From assembly GCA_008501765.1 (NCBI GenBank), contig QQUE01000007.1:952740-1016739 (forward strand): a stretch of DNA of 64,000 bases, read 5' to 3'. A model generated the notes under the pieces. The model ran no database searches. It worked only from the letters and a program-made list of their open reading frames with translations, and had not been told where the DNA came from. This DNA comes from Calditrichota bacterium. Its GTDB lineage: Bacteria; Zhuqueibacterota; Zhuqueibacteria; Zhuqueibacterales; Geothermadaptataceae. Shown here one piece after another: positions 28,772 to 37,310 of the stretch (position 1 is the first letter of the stretch; each line of letters starts with the position of its first letter). Position numbers and translations under genes: made by a program.

Positions 28772-28984
28772 ATGGATAATGCCATGAAAGATCGCCTGAT
28801 TGAAATTGAAACCAAACATGCGTACCTCGAAAATACCGTCGATGAGCTTAATTCTGTGGTCGTCAAACAACAAAATCAAATTGATGATCTCACAAAGCAA
28901 GTGCAACGGTTTTTAAGCGAGATGAGCTCTTTGGTTTCACAAATTAAAGACAACTCCGATGAAGCACCGCCTCCACATTTCTAA
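28772..28984 (+). CDS. slyX: SlyX family protein
   Basis: The 70-residue protein is an almost continuous coiled coil (IEIETKHAYLENTVDELN, then VVVKQQNQIDDLTKQ) ending EAPPPHF, the PPPHY/F terminus that characterises SlyX. Its biochemical role is not established. Its length matches the family. The start could be the ATG at 28772 or the ATG four codons later. It lies 50 bp after the DadA-like gene on the same strand. Confidence 0.88.
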   Translation: MDNAMKDRLIEIETKHAYLENTVDELNSVVVKQQNQIDDLTKQVQRFLSEMSSLVSQIKDNSDEAPPPHF

Positions 28985-29085
28985 AGTTGAATGCCCGGTT
29001 TTAACGCTGTGCGCTGGCGGACAAATATGAGACTTTGTGCCCTATTTTAAAATAATTCCCCGATGACACAACCAAGGAGACCTCG

Positions 29086-29607
29086 TTGCTGGATCCCAAG
29101 ATTCGCAATATTATTGCGACAATTTTAATTGTGATTTCGTTTATTATCCTCATTCCGGGATTATTTTACGATTTGATTACTATCACCGCAAATTTCAATT
29201 TTATGGGCAACAAAATTCAATTGTTCAATGAAACACGCAGTATATTACAGACGATCGAGAATTTGCACAAATCCGGCAATACCTTTGTAGCCAGCTTGAT
29301 TTTGTTTTTCAGCGTCATCATTCCATTCGTAAAGGGCATTTTATTGCTCATCGTATTGCGTTTGCCGGCAACACGAAAACGCTACAACGTATACACATTT
29401 GTGCGTAACATCAGTAAATGGTCGATGGCGGATGTCTTCGTTATGGGAATTTTTGTCGCCTTTCTTTCTGCCCGCGCCAGCAATGTGCTCGACGCCGTGC
29501 TCGGCAGCGGATTTTACTTTTTTATGGCCTATTGCCTCGTTTCACTCACGGCACTGCAATTTATGATTATAGAGCCAACAACTGCTTCGGATTCTGCTTC
29601 AATTTAG
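29086..29607 (+). CDS. PqiA-like (paraquat-inducible protein A) membrane protein
   Basis: The 173-residue integral membrane protein has four hydrophobic segments and the PqiA motif KWSMADVFVMGIFVAFLSA. Full PqiA proteins carry two such halves plus zinc ribbons, so this is a single-half version without the cysteine module. PqiA partners PqiB/MlaD-type lipid-transport proteins, and none is encoded nearby. The start is TTG, chosen because a strong AAGGAG lies seven bases upstream and no ATG fits. Confidence 0.82.
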   Translation: MLDPKIRNIIATILIVISFIILIPGLFYDLITITANFNFMGNKIQLFNETRSILQTIENLHKSGNTFVASLILFFSVIIPFVKGILLLIVLRLPATRKRYNVYTFVRNISKWSMADVFVMGIFVAFLSARASNVLDAVLGSGFYFFMAYCLVSLTALQFMIIEPTTASDSASI

Positions 29608-29634
29608 CCTGAATTATTCATAAAGCGCGGTGGA

Positions 29635-29691
29635 TGTGCCTGGCACTTAGTTGATTTTTATAAATTTAACTAAGTGCCAGGCACATTTTTT
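29635..29691 (+). terminator. Perfect 18-bp palindrome with T-run (terminator / REP-like)
   Basis: The arms TGTGCCTGGCACTTAGTT and its exact complement are separated by 15 bases and followed by TTTTTT, directly after the PqiA-like gene. This can act as an intrinsic terminator. The word AAGTGCCAGGCAC is also the form of widespread REP-type palindromes associated with Y1 (RAYT) transposases, so a repeat origin is likely. Confidence 0.78.
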
Positions 29692-29744
29692 CCTGTTTAT
29701 AATTAGACCAGCTTAAAATAGCACTATTTTTTTGGTAAATTCTG

Positions 29745-30047
29745 CTCGCTCTGTTTAAGAAAGGGTATAAACTAATCTCGATCGTTTGGAGTTGTGGCTG
29801 TTAACCAGCTCGCAATTTTACAGGGCTAAGCTACTTTTGTCATTCCGGTTTCTTTCGCCTTCATTAGAAGTGAAGCTTTGACATTAGTCTTACAAATTTC
29901 AAAGTACTACATAAAAATTCGAAAGCGAAAGAATACCGGAATCTCGATCGTGACTATTAAGACCCCGGTATTGCCTGGAGCGCAAACCGGGGTGAAACTC
30001 ATCGGGGATTTGTTACTGTAAATCAACTCGTTCTTTAAACAGAGCGA
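29745..30047. repeat. MITE-like element, family E copy 1
   Basis: The element is about 300 bp and bounded by TCGCTCTGTTTAA and its exact inverse TTAAACAGAGCGA. TTCTG occurs next to both ends (29740-29744 and 30048-30052), consistent with a target duplication. Inside are two further dyads, one around CATTCCGGT/ACCGGAAT and one reading CCCCGGTATTGCC...GCAAACCGGGG. It has no coding potential. A degenerate relative is at 45453-45805. Confidence 0.75.
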
Positions 30048-30103
30048 TTCTGTTCAAATTGACGGCAAATCTAATTATGGATTCACAAATGGAGGATTGA
30101 AGA

Positions 30104-31291
30104 ATGCGAGTTATTTTTGTTTTCCTTTTAACTTTGCCGATCCTGTTTTTTACTCCTGAACAGTCCGCCGGGCAGGATGAAACGCTTGCCTATAAATCAT
30201 TCAAATTCGCCGGCATTCCCATTCTAAAATATGATGCTGACGATGGTTTTGGCTATGGCGCTCGCCTCGATTTGTATAATTTCAGCGAAGGTGGCTACTC
30301 GCCGTATTACTATTTAATCGAACTGCAACTCTTTGCATCCACAGGCGGAAAACGCGAATTCTGGCTATTTTTCGACAGTCCCCATTTACTGAAAAATAAT
30401 CAGCGAATCACTGGCGAGTTGCGCTACGCAAAATCCAATTATGCACCTTATTTTGGCCTGGGACAGACAGCAGATTACGATGAAAATGTAACTGATAAAT
30501 CGCATGCTCAATTCGCGAACGAAGATTATTACACCTATCAACGCACCCGCAAAAGTCTGCGCCTCGATTACCAGCATAAATTTAAACTGGCCAGCTTTCT
30601 GGCTGGATTCAGTCTCAATTACACAACAATCGAGTTGAATGACGACCCCACTCTCCTGTCCCTGCAATTTGACGAGAGCAAAAACGAAAGTGAATTCACC
30701 AACGCGATTAAACTTGGATTTATTTTCGATAACCGGGATTTTGAAGCGGCGCCTTCGAAAGGATTGTGGAGTGAAGCTATTTTTGAGATTTTTCACAAGA
30801 ATCTCGGTAGTGATTACACATTTTCCCGCCTGACCTTGGCACACCGCCAGTATCACAATTTTTTAAAAAACTTTGTATTCGCACATCGCTACATTTACAG
30901 CAATACCTGGGGAGATTTCCCGTTTTACGAACGGCAATTTATGAGCAGCTCCTATCGTATCGAAGAAGCTGGCGGCGGTGCGAAGAGCATTCGCGGGGTG
31001 ATGAAAAATCGTTTTATCGGGCGGCAATGGCTGCTGGGGAATCTGGAATTGCGTTTTAAATTTTATAAATTTCAGGCGAAGAACCAGGATTTTGAATTGG
31101 CCATTGCCACGTTTTATGATTTTGGCGGCGCCTGGGAAAAAGAAGAGCCTGTTTCGATTAAGGACTTGCATGCAGGTCGAGGTGCCGGTTTGCAAATGAC
31201 CTGGAACAAAAATTTCATTCTCAGCATCGACGGGGCAATCAGCGAAGAGGTGAATTTGGGATTGTATATTGGTCTGGGTTATTTATTTTGA
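30104..31291 (+). CDS. Omp85/BamA-like outer-membrane beta-barrel without POTRA domains
   Basis: The 395-residue protein has a signal peptide (ending about SAGQ, residue 24) followed by alternating amphipathic strands and a C-terminal phenylalanine (GLGYLF), the outer-membrane insertion signal. GFIFDNRDFEAAPSKGLW matches the D-x-R-D-x4-P-x-x-G turn of BamA/TamA and D15 surface antigens, and KSIRGV corresponds to the conserved RGF/Y loop 6 motif. No POTRA repeats precede the barrel. It could export a partner protein or lipid; the substrate is unknown. GGAGG lies nine bases before the ATG. Confidence 0.85.
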   Translation: MRVIFVFLLTLPILFFTPEQSAGQDETLAYKSFKFAGIPILKYDADDGFGYGARLDLYNFSEGGYSPYYYLIELQLFASTGGKREFWLFFDSPHLLKNNQRITGELRYAKSNYAPYFGLGQTADYDENVTDKSHAQFANEDYYTYQRTRKSLRLDYQHKFKLASFLAGFSLNYTTIELNDDPTLLSLQFDESKNESEFTNAIKLGFIFDNRDFEAAPSKGLWSEAIFEIFHKNLGSDYTFSRLTLAHRQYHNFLKNFVFAHRYIYSNTWGDFPFYERQFMSSSYRIEEAGGGAKSIRGVMKNRFIGRQWLLGNLELRFKFYKFQAKNQDFELAIATFYDFGGAWEKEEPVSIKDLHAGRGAGLQMTWNKNFILSIDGAISEEVNLGLYIGLGYLF

Positions 31292-31304
31292 GCCAGGCTA
31301 ATTA

Positions 31305-31446
31305 GTGTCCATCCGGAAACGCTCCATTTTTCGTCATTCCCGAATGTTTTTATCGGGAATCCATAGCCAGCTGATGCTAAAAAATAATGGATTCCGTCTA
31401 AAAGCATGACGGAATGACGCCGACTCAGGCATTTCCGGATGGACAC
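31305..31446. repeat. MITE-like element, family B
   Basis: This 142-bp element ends in a perfect inverted repeat GTGTCCATCCGGAAA, extended to 19 bp by the flanking TAATTA target duplication (31299-31304 and 31447-31452). Its core (CGTCATTCCCGAATG ... GACGGAATGACG) is nearly the same as in family A, but the ends are unrelated. It sits between two convergent genes. Confidence 0.85.
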
Positions 31447-31500
31447 TAATTATTTTTTCCATCACTTTTGAGTGATGGAATCAATTCGTAGAACTGCATG

Positions 31501-34500
31501 TTACTTCAATAAAATCATGCGCCTGGTCGATATAAAATTACCAGCTTTCAATTGATAGAAATACAAGCCTGAAGAAAGTTTTATACCTTGAGAATTTCGC
31601 CCTTCCCATTTAAGTTGAAATCGCCCCGCCTCACTGTGTTTTTCAACCAGGGACTTAACAAGTTCGCCTTTTAAATTATAAACCTTTAATGTGATAAACC
31701 CGGATTTCGGCAGATCGAATGAAATCACAGTTTGCGGATTAAAAGGATTGGGAAAATTTTGTGACAAATAGTAAGCTTTAGGAATTAGCGATTCTTCTAC
31801 CACTACATCTGTTGTGATAATTTGAATTGCCCCATCAACAAATGCGATGTCCGGATCGAAATAATCGATCCCGGAAACGGAAGTGGCTGATGATTTGATT
31901 GCTGAACGCTCAAAAAATACCTGGCTATTGCTTCCGGCTTCGCCCGTTGCTTCCATTCTCAGGTTAATTATATTTTGATTGTTTCCTGTCACCAGGTTTT
32001 CTGCGCTGGAAAGCTGCACGACAAGATTTTTATTCGTGCCATTGTGCTGTGGTGAAAAAGGTGGATCGGCATTTATGAGCAACTGCATGGCCTTTAGAGA
32101 ATCACCAGATTTCGCGCCAATAAACCGGGCTACTGTGGTATCATAAGCCAGTGTAAATTGCAGAAATTGAAAACTGGAATCCGAAGAGAATGTAACAGGT
32201 ACGGTAAAACTATCATGCGCTGCGGTGGCGATTTGTTGCAATGAAAATTCTGCAATTGGCGATGTCTGCAACAACAAATTAACGTTCATTTTATCGGCGC
32301 TATTGCCATTGCCGTTGTCAATGCTTCCCCAGCTGAGATTGACATCCCCAAGTAACCAGCTAACGAAATTCATCTCCAAATCATTCTCAACTGCAATTGT
32401 TGACTGATGCGGTAAAAAGCGCCATTCTCCGGCATGCGTCTCCGGCTCTGTGAAAAATGCCAGAAATCGAAGCAGAGCTAATGCATCTGCACCCGATATC
32501 TTGCCATTTTCATTGATATCTGCGGCAAGCTGACGCGGCTCGGAAAGCTGCTCAAGAAATGCCAGAAATTGCAACTGGAGCAGGGCATCGGCGCCGGTAA
32601 TCGCTTCGCGAAAATTACTGTGTTTGTCAATGGTGAAAATGATAGAATCGGCTGGCACTGTTCTAAGCTGGAAGTATCCGGCCGTGTCTGTTGTATCAAA
32701 GCTGGTTTCGTTTTTTAGTTGCAGAGAAACTGTGCTTTCTGAAACCGGTAGTGCTGATTCCAGGTAAGAAACGGTGCCGGAAACAAGAAATTTCTGCGGT
32801 GAAGTAGTGAGTGCTCCTGCAGAAAAAGACATTTTTTCATCTGGAATTTTTAGCCCATAATCGGTATAAAAAAACGTAAAATCCGGATTGGTATCAAAAA
32901 CAAAAGTTGAATTTGAATCAGCATTTATACGCGATGTCATCTGCAAAAGTAGAATTTCCTGATTTTCACCGGTATAGGCGCCTGATCCGGACAATTGGAA
33001 CAGAATATTTTTAAAGTGACCGGCTGTCGTCGGAGGAAAAAACACGGCCTCATTGATGAAGATGGATTGATCACGAATATCGCTGCCTGGTTTTGCCCCT
33101 GTAAATTGCACCAGAGAAGAATCATACTCAAGCACAAATTGAGAAAAATTAAGCGGTTGTTGCGTGGAAACCATCACGGGAATTTCCAGTGTATCCCCGA
33201 ATTCTATTGCCACATCAGGGATCACAACTTCTATAGATAAATCCAGCAATTGGCCGGTAATACTAAATCCATCAAATGACGCGGCATCGTTCACAGAACC
33301 CACGCCAACGTAGCCAGGTGAGGGATTTTCATCGACGATATGCACAGCCGGATGACCGGAAATATCGACGGTTATTTCGTTCGACCGGCGTTTTACCCAG
33401 CAACCAAGAAATCCATTGCTGGTAATTTTGAAGCCATCCAATTCTTTTATTTTAGTTCTCTCACCATTTATAACTTTATTGAAACTGCTCGAACTGGCAT
33501 TGGCGTTAAAAAGGACATAATCATAATTTAATGAATCACGGAATCCAAAAATCAAGGCATAATCAGCGTACGTATTGCTATTTAGATTTTCCGTCGATTT
33601 CATATCACAATATATCTCAAAATTATCGTAGACGCGATCTTTCACCAGCGAATATTCACCCAAACGACCATCAACCGCTGGCTGATAATCGGTCGCGTTC
33701 AGAGCATAAACATGGTACCCACCATCCTGAACCACTTCCCAGCGGCTCTCAGTGAGCGGAGTCCAATCGTCGGCATTGCCATCTTCAAAACCATCGAACC
33801 AGGTTTGATAGGCAACAGATGGTGAGTGCAATTTTAAAATCCAACCGCCGTCACCGACCACCCATCCATTTTCCCCATCAAGAAAACTGCCCGAATTTAG
33901 ATTACTTGCCGGTGTATCGAATTCGTTGAAGAACTGCGGGCCTGAAACAAATTGCAGTACTTTACCTGCGTCTCCTATAACCCACCCCTGTTGCGAATTT
34001 ACAAATTGGACAAAATTCAATGCAACCTGAGGTTCTGTGCCCAAGTTGTCATAATAAAACCAGCTGTCACCTCCAGAATTCGTGCTCATTAAAAATGATT
34101 TTTCCACCCCGGAACCAGCACCAACGACGTATCCGTGCACATTATCAAAAAAGTGGACATCTCGCAAATTAATCTCTGAATTTTTGTACCAGGCAGTCCA
34201 GGTGTCTCCTCCATTTTTTGTGTTTAAAATTGTATAAAATGGAGAACTGCCTCCAAACCCAGTAATGTATCCGGTATTTTCATCAGCAAAATGTACAGCA
34301 GTTAATGAATTGGGGCTGATTCCAGAGAAATACTGCTGTTCCCAATTTTCACCACCATCTTCGGTTTTTAATATAGCCCTGCCATTGTAATCAGAACCAA
34401 CTACCCAGCCAAGATTTTCGTTGACAAAAGATAGATCAGAGAATCGAGCGCTGACACCCGGTGCCAGTGGAAACCAATTTTCACCGCCATCGATGGTTTT

Positions 34501-35778
34501 CAGAATGATGTTATTTTCCTGGCCAGCTTCCTGATCGTAAGCTCCGCCAACAGCGTAACCGGTATTCACATTCAAAAATTGCATGCCATAGAATGCCGGC
34601 CATTCACTGATTGTTTGTGGTTGCCAGCTTATTCCTCCGTCGTCGGTTTTTAAAATGGCGCCAGCAGATACGCCAACATTACCTGCTGCCCAACCGGTAT
34701 TTTCATCGATGAATTGCACCGCCCGGTAGTTTACATGTATATTCCCCTGGTTTTGCCAGTCACTTCCGTTTATATCTGATTTTAAAATTACCGCCTGGTG
34801 TCCCACGACCCAGATTGCTTCTGAATTCACTTCAATTTCCTGTAACGCATAACCATAATTGTAAACTTTATCCCAATTTAGCCCCCCATCCATGGTTTTA
34901 TAAATCGGACCCTCGCCGGTCATCCAGCCGGTGTTTGCATCGGTAAAAGCCACCGAACGTGCATGTGGAATTTTAGCGTAATTCAACCAGTTTTTTCCGC
35001 CATCCGTCGTTTTCGATAGCGAATAAACACTGGCTTCATCATATTCGCCAACAATCCAGCCAAGGCTGTCATCAAGAAAAAACATATCCCAAATGTACGC
35101 AGGCCCGACAGTGCCGGTTTGATGGTCTGTTTCCCACGTTGGAGCATGCCACGTTTGCCCGCCATCTTCGGTTCGCAGCACAAGTTTGAAAATTAAAAAC
35201 GGTTCCGGCCCTAAATCCTCATGTTTTGTGTAACCAATCGCAATTCCAGTGTTTGTATCGAAAAAATGCACCCCCGTAAAAGTGCCGCCCAGCATGGCAG
35301 GATATAACTCAATCAATGCCAGCTGTTGGCTCCAATTTAGGCCACCGTCCACGGTTTCGTACAAACCCTGAGAGCCGCAAACCCACCCTGTATCTGCATC
35401 AAAAAAGAAAACCTTCACCAAATTCTCAATAGACGGAGTTTGAAGTTGAGCCCAGGAATGCCCGCCATCGACGGTTTTTATCACCGTTCCATTTCGGCCA
35501 ACTGCCCATCCGGTAAAATTATCAATAAAATGAGCATCATTTAAAAATGCATTCTGCTCAAGAGGTGAAGTTTGACTTTGCCAGCTTTCGCCCCCATCGT
35601 CAGTTTTAATAATTGCAGCGCTATCGCCGACGATGAGCGCCGATTGGTCGTCGAAAATAAAAACATCATTGTAGTTAATATTGACAGGTGATTTTAAAAC
35701 AGTCCAGGGAACATTTTGGGCAACTAACGGTTGGGTGCTCGAAAAAGCAAACAGCAAGGCAAAAAATGAAGTGCGCAT
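31501..35778 (-). CDS. Giant secreted protein: YCF48/BNR propeller, cohesin and dockerin modules, T9SS sorting domain
   Basis: The 1425-residue protein has a signal peptide (ending VAQ, about residue 21). Residues about 25-650 hold some dozen T-x-DGG-x-x-W repeats with F-x-D-x-x-TGW-x-VG, a YCF48/BNR beta-propeller. A LamG-like jelly roll follows (about 663-843), then a cohesin-like domain (848-990), a carboxypeptidase-regulatory-like fold (996-1060), a dockerin-like pair (1063-1113, calcium loop DINENGKISGAD) and a second cohesin-like domain (1160-1320). The C-terminus (NFPNPFNP ... GLYFYQLKAGNF) is a FlgD-Ig-like type A sorting signal. It should be exported and anchored on the surface. GGGAGG precedes the ATG. 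Confidence 0.86.
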   Translation of the reverse strand: MRTSFFALLFAFSSTQPLVAQNVPWTVLKSPVNINYNDVFIFDDQSALIVGDSAAIIKTDDGGESWQSQTSPLEQNAFLNDAHFIDNFTGWAVGRNGTVIKTVDGGHSWAQLQTPSIENLVKVFFFDADTGWVCGSQGLYETVDGGLNWSQQLALIELYPAMLGGTFTGVHFFDTNTGIAIGYTKHEDLGPEPFLIFKLVLRTEDGGQTWHAPTWETDHQTGTVGPAYIWDMFFLDDSLGWIVGEYDEASVYSLSKTTDGGKNWLNYAKIPHARSVAFTDANTGWMTGEGPIYKTMDGGLNWDKVYNYGYALQEIEVNSEAIWVVGHQAVILKSDINGSDWQNQGNIHVNYRAVQFIDENTGWAAGNVGVSAGAILKTDDGGISWQPQTISEWPAFYGMQFLNVNTGYAVGGAYDQEAGQENNIILKTIDGGENWFPLAPGVSARFSDLSFVNENLGWVVGSDYNGRAILKTEDGGENWEQQYFSGISPNSLTAVHFADENTGYITGFGGSSPFYTILNTKNGGDTWTAWYKNSEINLRDVHFFDNVHGYVVGAGSGVEKSFLMSTNSGGDSWFYYDNLGTEPQVALNFVQFVNSQQGWVIGDAGKVLQFVSGPQFFNEFDTPASNLNSGSFLDGENGWVVGDGGWILKLHSPSVAYQTWFDGFEDGNADDWTPLTESRWEVVQDGGYHVYALNATDYQPAVDGRLGEYSLVKDRVYDNFEIYCDMKSTENLNSNTYADYALIFGFRDSLNYDYVLFNANASSSSFNKVINGERTKIKELDGFKITSNGFLGCWVKRRSNEITVDISGHPAVHIVDENPSPGYVGVGSVNDAASFDGFSITGQLLDLSIEVVIPDVAIEFGDTLEIPVMVSTQQPLNFSQFVLEYDSSLVQFTGAKPGSDIRDQSIFINEAVFFPPTTAGHFKNILFQLSGSGAYTGENQEILLLQMTSRINADSNSTFVFDTNPDFTFFYTDYGLKIPDEKMSFSAGALTTSPQKFLVSGTVSYLESALPVSESTVSLQLKNETSFDTTDTAGYFQLRTVPADSIIFTIDKHSNFREAITGADALLQLQFLAFLEQLSEPRQLAADINENGKISGADALALLRFLAFFTEPETHAGEWRFLPHQSTIAVENDLEMNFVSWLLGDVNLSWGSIDNGNGNSADKMNVNLLLQTSPIAEFSLQQIATAAHDSFTVPVTFSSDSSFQFLQFTLAYDTTVARFIGAKSGDSLKAMQLLINADPPFSPQHNGTNKNLVVQLSSAENLVTGNNQNIINLRMEATGEAGSNSQVFFERSAIKSSATSVSGIDYFDPDIAFVDGAIQIITTDVVVEESLIPKAYYLSQNFPNPFNPQTVISFDLPKSGFITLKVYNLKGELVKSLVEKHSEAGRFQLKWEGRNSQGIKLSSGLYFYQLKAGNFISTRRMILLK

Positions 35779-36080
35779 TTATCCTCCCGGTGAAAAGGAT
35801 AATTATTATTGACAGGATTTATAGATTCCATCCCCTTGTCGCAGTGGTTTTAATTGATATTGGCATGAGTCAAAAGATATCAACTCGGCTCATTAAATTC
35901 AATAGATTTCAAAATTTGACTTAAATTTAATAGAAACTATCTATGAACAGTGAAAACCGATCCTTGTCAAAGATATACAGCCAACTATCAAACATTGGGA
36001 AATTCATGCAAGATGAACAAATCTGTGCTTTTTTATTAATTTTAATACGGTATATTTTATGAAAATACATGGAGGATTAT
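35779..36080. other. Divergent intergenic region
   Basis: This roughly 300-bp AT-rich region lies between the divergently transcribed giant T9SS protein gene and the CoA-binding protein gene and should hold both promoters. I see no inverted repeat or transposon-like end, and no convincing -35/-10 pair could be fixed by eye. Confidence 0.45.
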
Positions 36081-36551
36081 ATGAATTTTGATGAAGCTGT
36101 CGCTGATTTTTTAGCGCAAAAAAAAATCGCCGTCGCCGGGCTCTCGCGCAAAGGGGATAATCCCGGCAATCATATCGCAAAAAAATTGGCCGGTAGTGGA
36201 ATGGAAATTTTCGGCGTCCACCCTTCGGCTGATAAAATTGATGGTTTTCCCTGTTTTCCGGACCTGGCTTCGCTACCTGCAAAAGTGGATGGCGTGATGA
36301 TTACAACCCATCCAAAAATAACAGAAAAAATAGTGGAAGACTGTGTAGTGTCCGGTATCCCACGAGTCTGGCTGCACCGTTCTTTCGGGGAAGGCAGCGT
36401 CTCCGAAAAAGCCGTTGAAATTTGTAAGCAAAATAATATTGCGGTTATCGCAGGCGGGTGCCCGATGATGTTCGCACCACCGGTAGATATCGTTCATAAA
36501 TGTATGTGCTGGATATTAAAGAAAACAGGTGGTTTACCTAAAATGGACTGA
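36081..36551 (+). CDS. CoA-binding domain protein (YccU family)
   Basis: The product of about 156 residues is a single Rossmann-like CoA-binding domain: IAVAGLSRKGDNPGNHIAKKL at the N-terminus, IFGVHPSA in the middle, and the C-terminal RVWLHRSFGEGS with AGGCPMMF. All match the YccU/CoA_binding_2 family, related to the N-terminal part of succinyl-CoA synthetase alpha. Its role is unknown. I start at the ATG at 36081 because GGAGG lies five bases upstream; the earlier ATG at 36069 contains that ribosome site. Confidence 0.88.
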   Translation: MNFDEAVADFLAQKKIAVAGLSRKGDNPGNHIAKKLAGSGMEIFGVHPSADKIDGFPCFPDLASLPAKVDGVMITTHPKITEKIVEDCVVSGIPRVWLHRSFGEGSVSEKAVEICKQNNIAVIAGGCPMMFAPPVDIVHKCMCWILKKTGGLPKMD

Positions 36552-36566
36552 ATTAATTATACAATT

Positions 36567-36769
36567 AACGTGAGTTTGACTTAAGAAATACTTTTTTATA
36601 GTCAAACATCACTATTCAGAATTAAACCGAAAGATGTATATTTACCACTGATTCACATTGATCAAACCCAGATTTTATCAAAAATTATAAAAAATCAGTA
36701 CGAATCAGTGTCAATCTATGGCTGAAAAGATGCTGCTCGTAGTAAAGTTGCCTAGACCGGACGCACGTT
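36567..36769. repeat. MITE-like element, family D copy 1 (intact, 203 bp)
   Basis: The element runs from AACGTGAGTTTGAC to the inverted GGACGCACGTT end and is flanked by AATT on both sides (36563-36566 and 36770-36773). It matches the interrupted copy at 25461-25833 in the opposite orientation along its length, including the words AAGAAATACTTTTT and GAGCAGCAT. It codes for no protein. Confidence 0.85.
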
Positions 36770-37112
36770 AATTAACCCAATTTTGCAAGACAGATTACTC
36801 TCGCGTATTGAATAATTCGCTCGTGGGTTCGTCATCCCGGTTTTCACGCAGTGAAATACCGGGAACTCGTAAAATTAAGCTCAGTTTTGGAATGACTCCG
36901 GTATTGCAGACAACGCAAACCGGAGTGACAAATTAGGTGGAACAGATAAATAATTTTGTCTTCATTTGTGAACAGATATCCGTTTGTAATTTGATGAAGA
37001 TGATACCCCCAAACTGAAATTTGAGAAAAAGCAGGCAAAAATTTAGCAGGGCGCAAAATTTTCTGTGCCCTGCGACAACTCCAATTTTCAGCTCATCTAT
37101 GAATCTAACCTG

Positions 37113-37215
37113 AACAATTCGCACACAAGGGCATTAAGTCCACAAAAAAATATTTAAAATACTTATAAATCATAATTTTGTGAATTCCGTGGCTTTGTGA
37201 GAACTAATTTTAATA
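37113..37215. repeat. Dispersed repeat, family H copy 1
   Basis: About 100 bp here match, in inverse orientation, the sequence at 54320-54423. Both contain CTCACAAAGCCAC, a CACAAAATTA stretch and GGACTTA near the other end. The words resemble the widespread TTCTCGCAAAGACGCAAAG-type intergenic repeats of many bacteria. It is non-coding. Confidence 0.7.
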
Positions 37216-37310
37216 GATAACTTAGTTTCTCTTCTCGTCTTATCTCAAATATCTAATTATCACAGGTTCAGAATTTTTTAACAGATATTTGTGAATAAAG
37301 CAGGCTAAAT

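Larger units (their letters stand above)
36552..37310. other. Repeat-rich intergenic region
   Basis: This 759-bp gap between two convergent genes contains an intact family D element (36567-36769), an inverted CCGGTAT/ATACCGG-type dyad near 36835-36930 and a dispersed repeat at 37113-37215. I see no gene in it. Confidence 0.7.

Noticed and set aside
36069..36551. Longer CoA-binding protein starting at 36069
   Set aside because: The first ATG overlaps the GGAGG ribosome site that serves the ATG at 36081.
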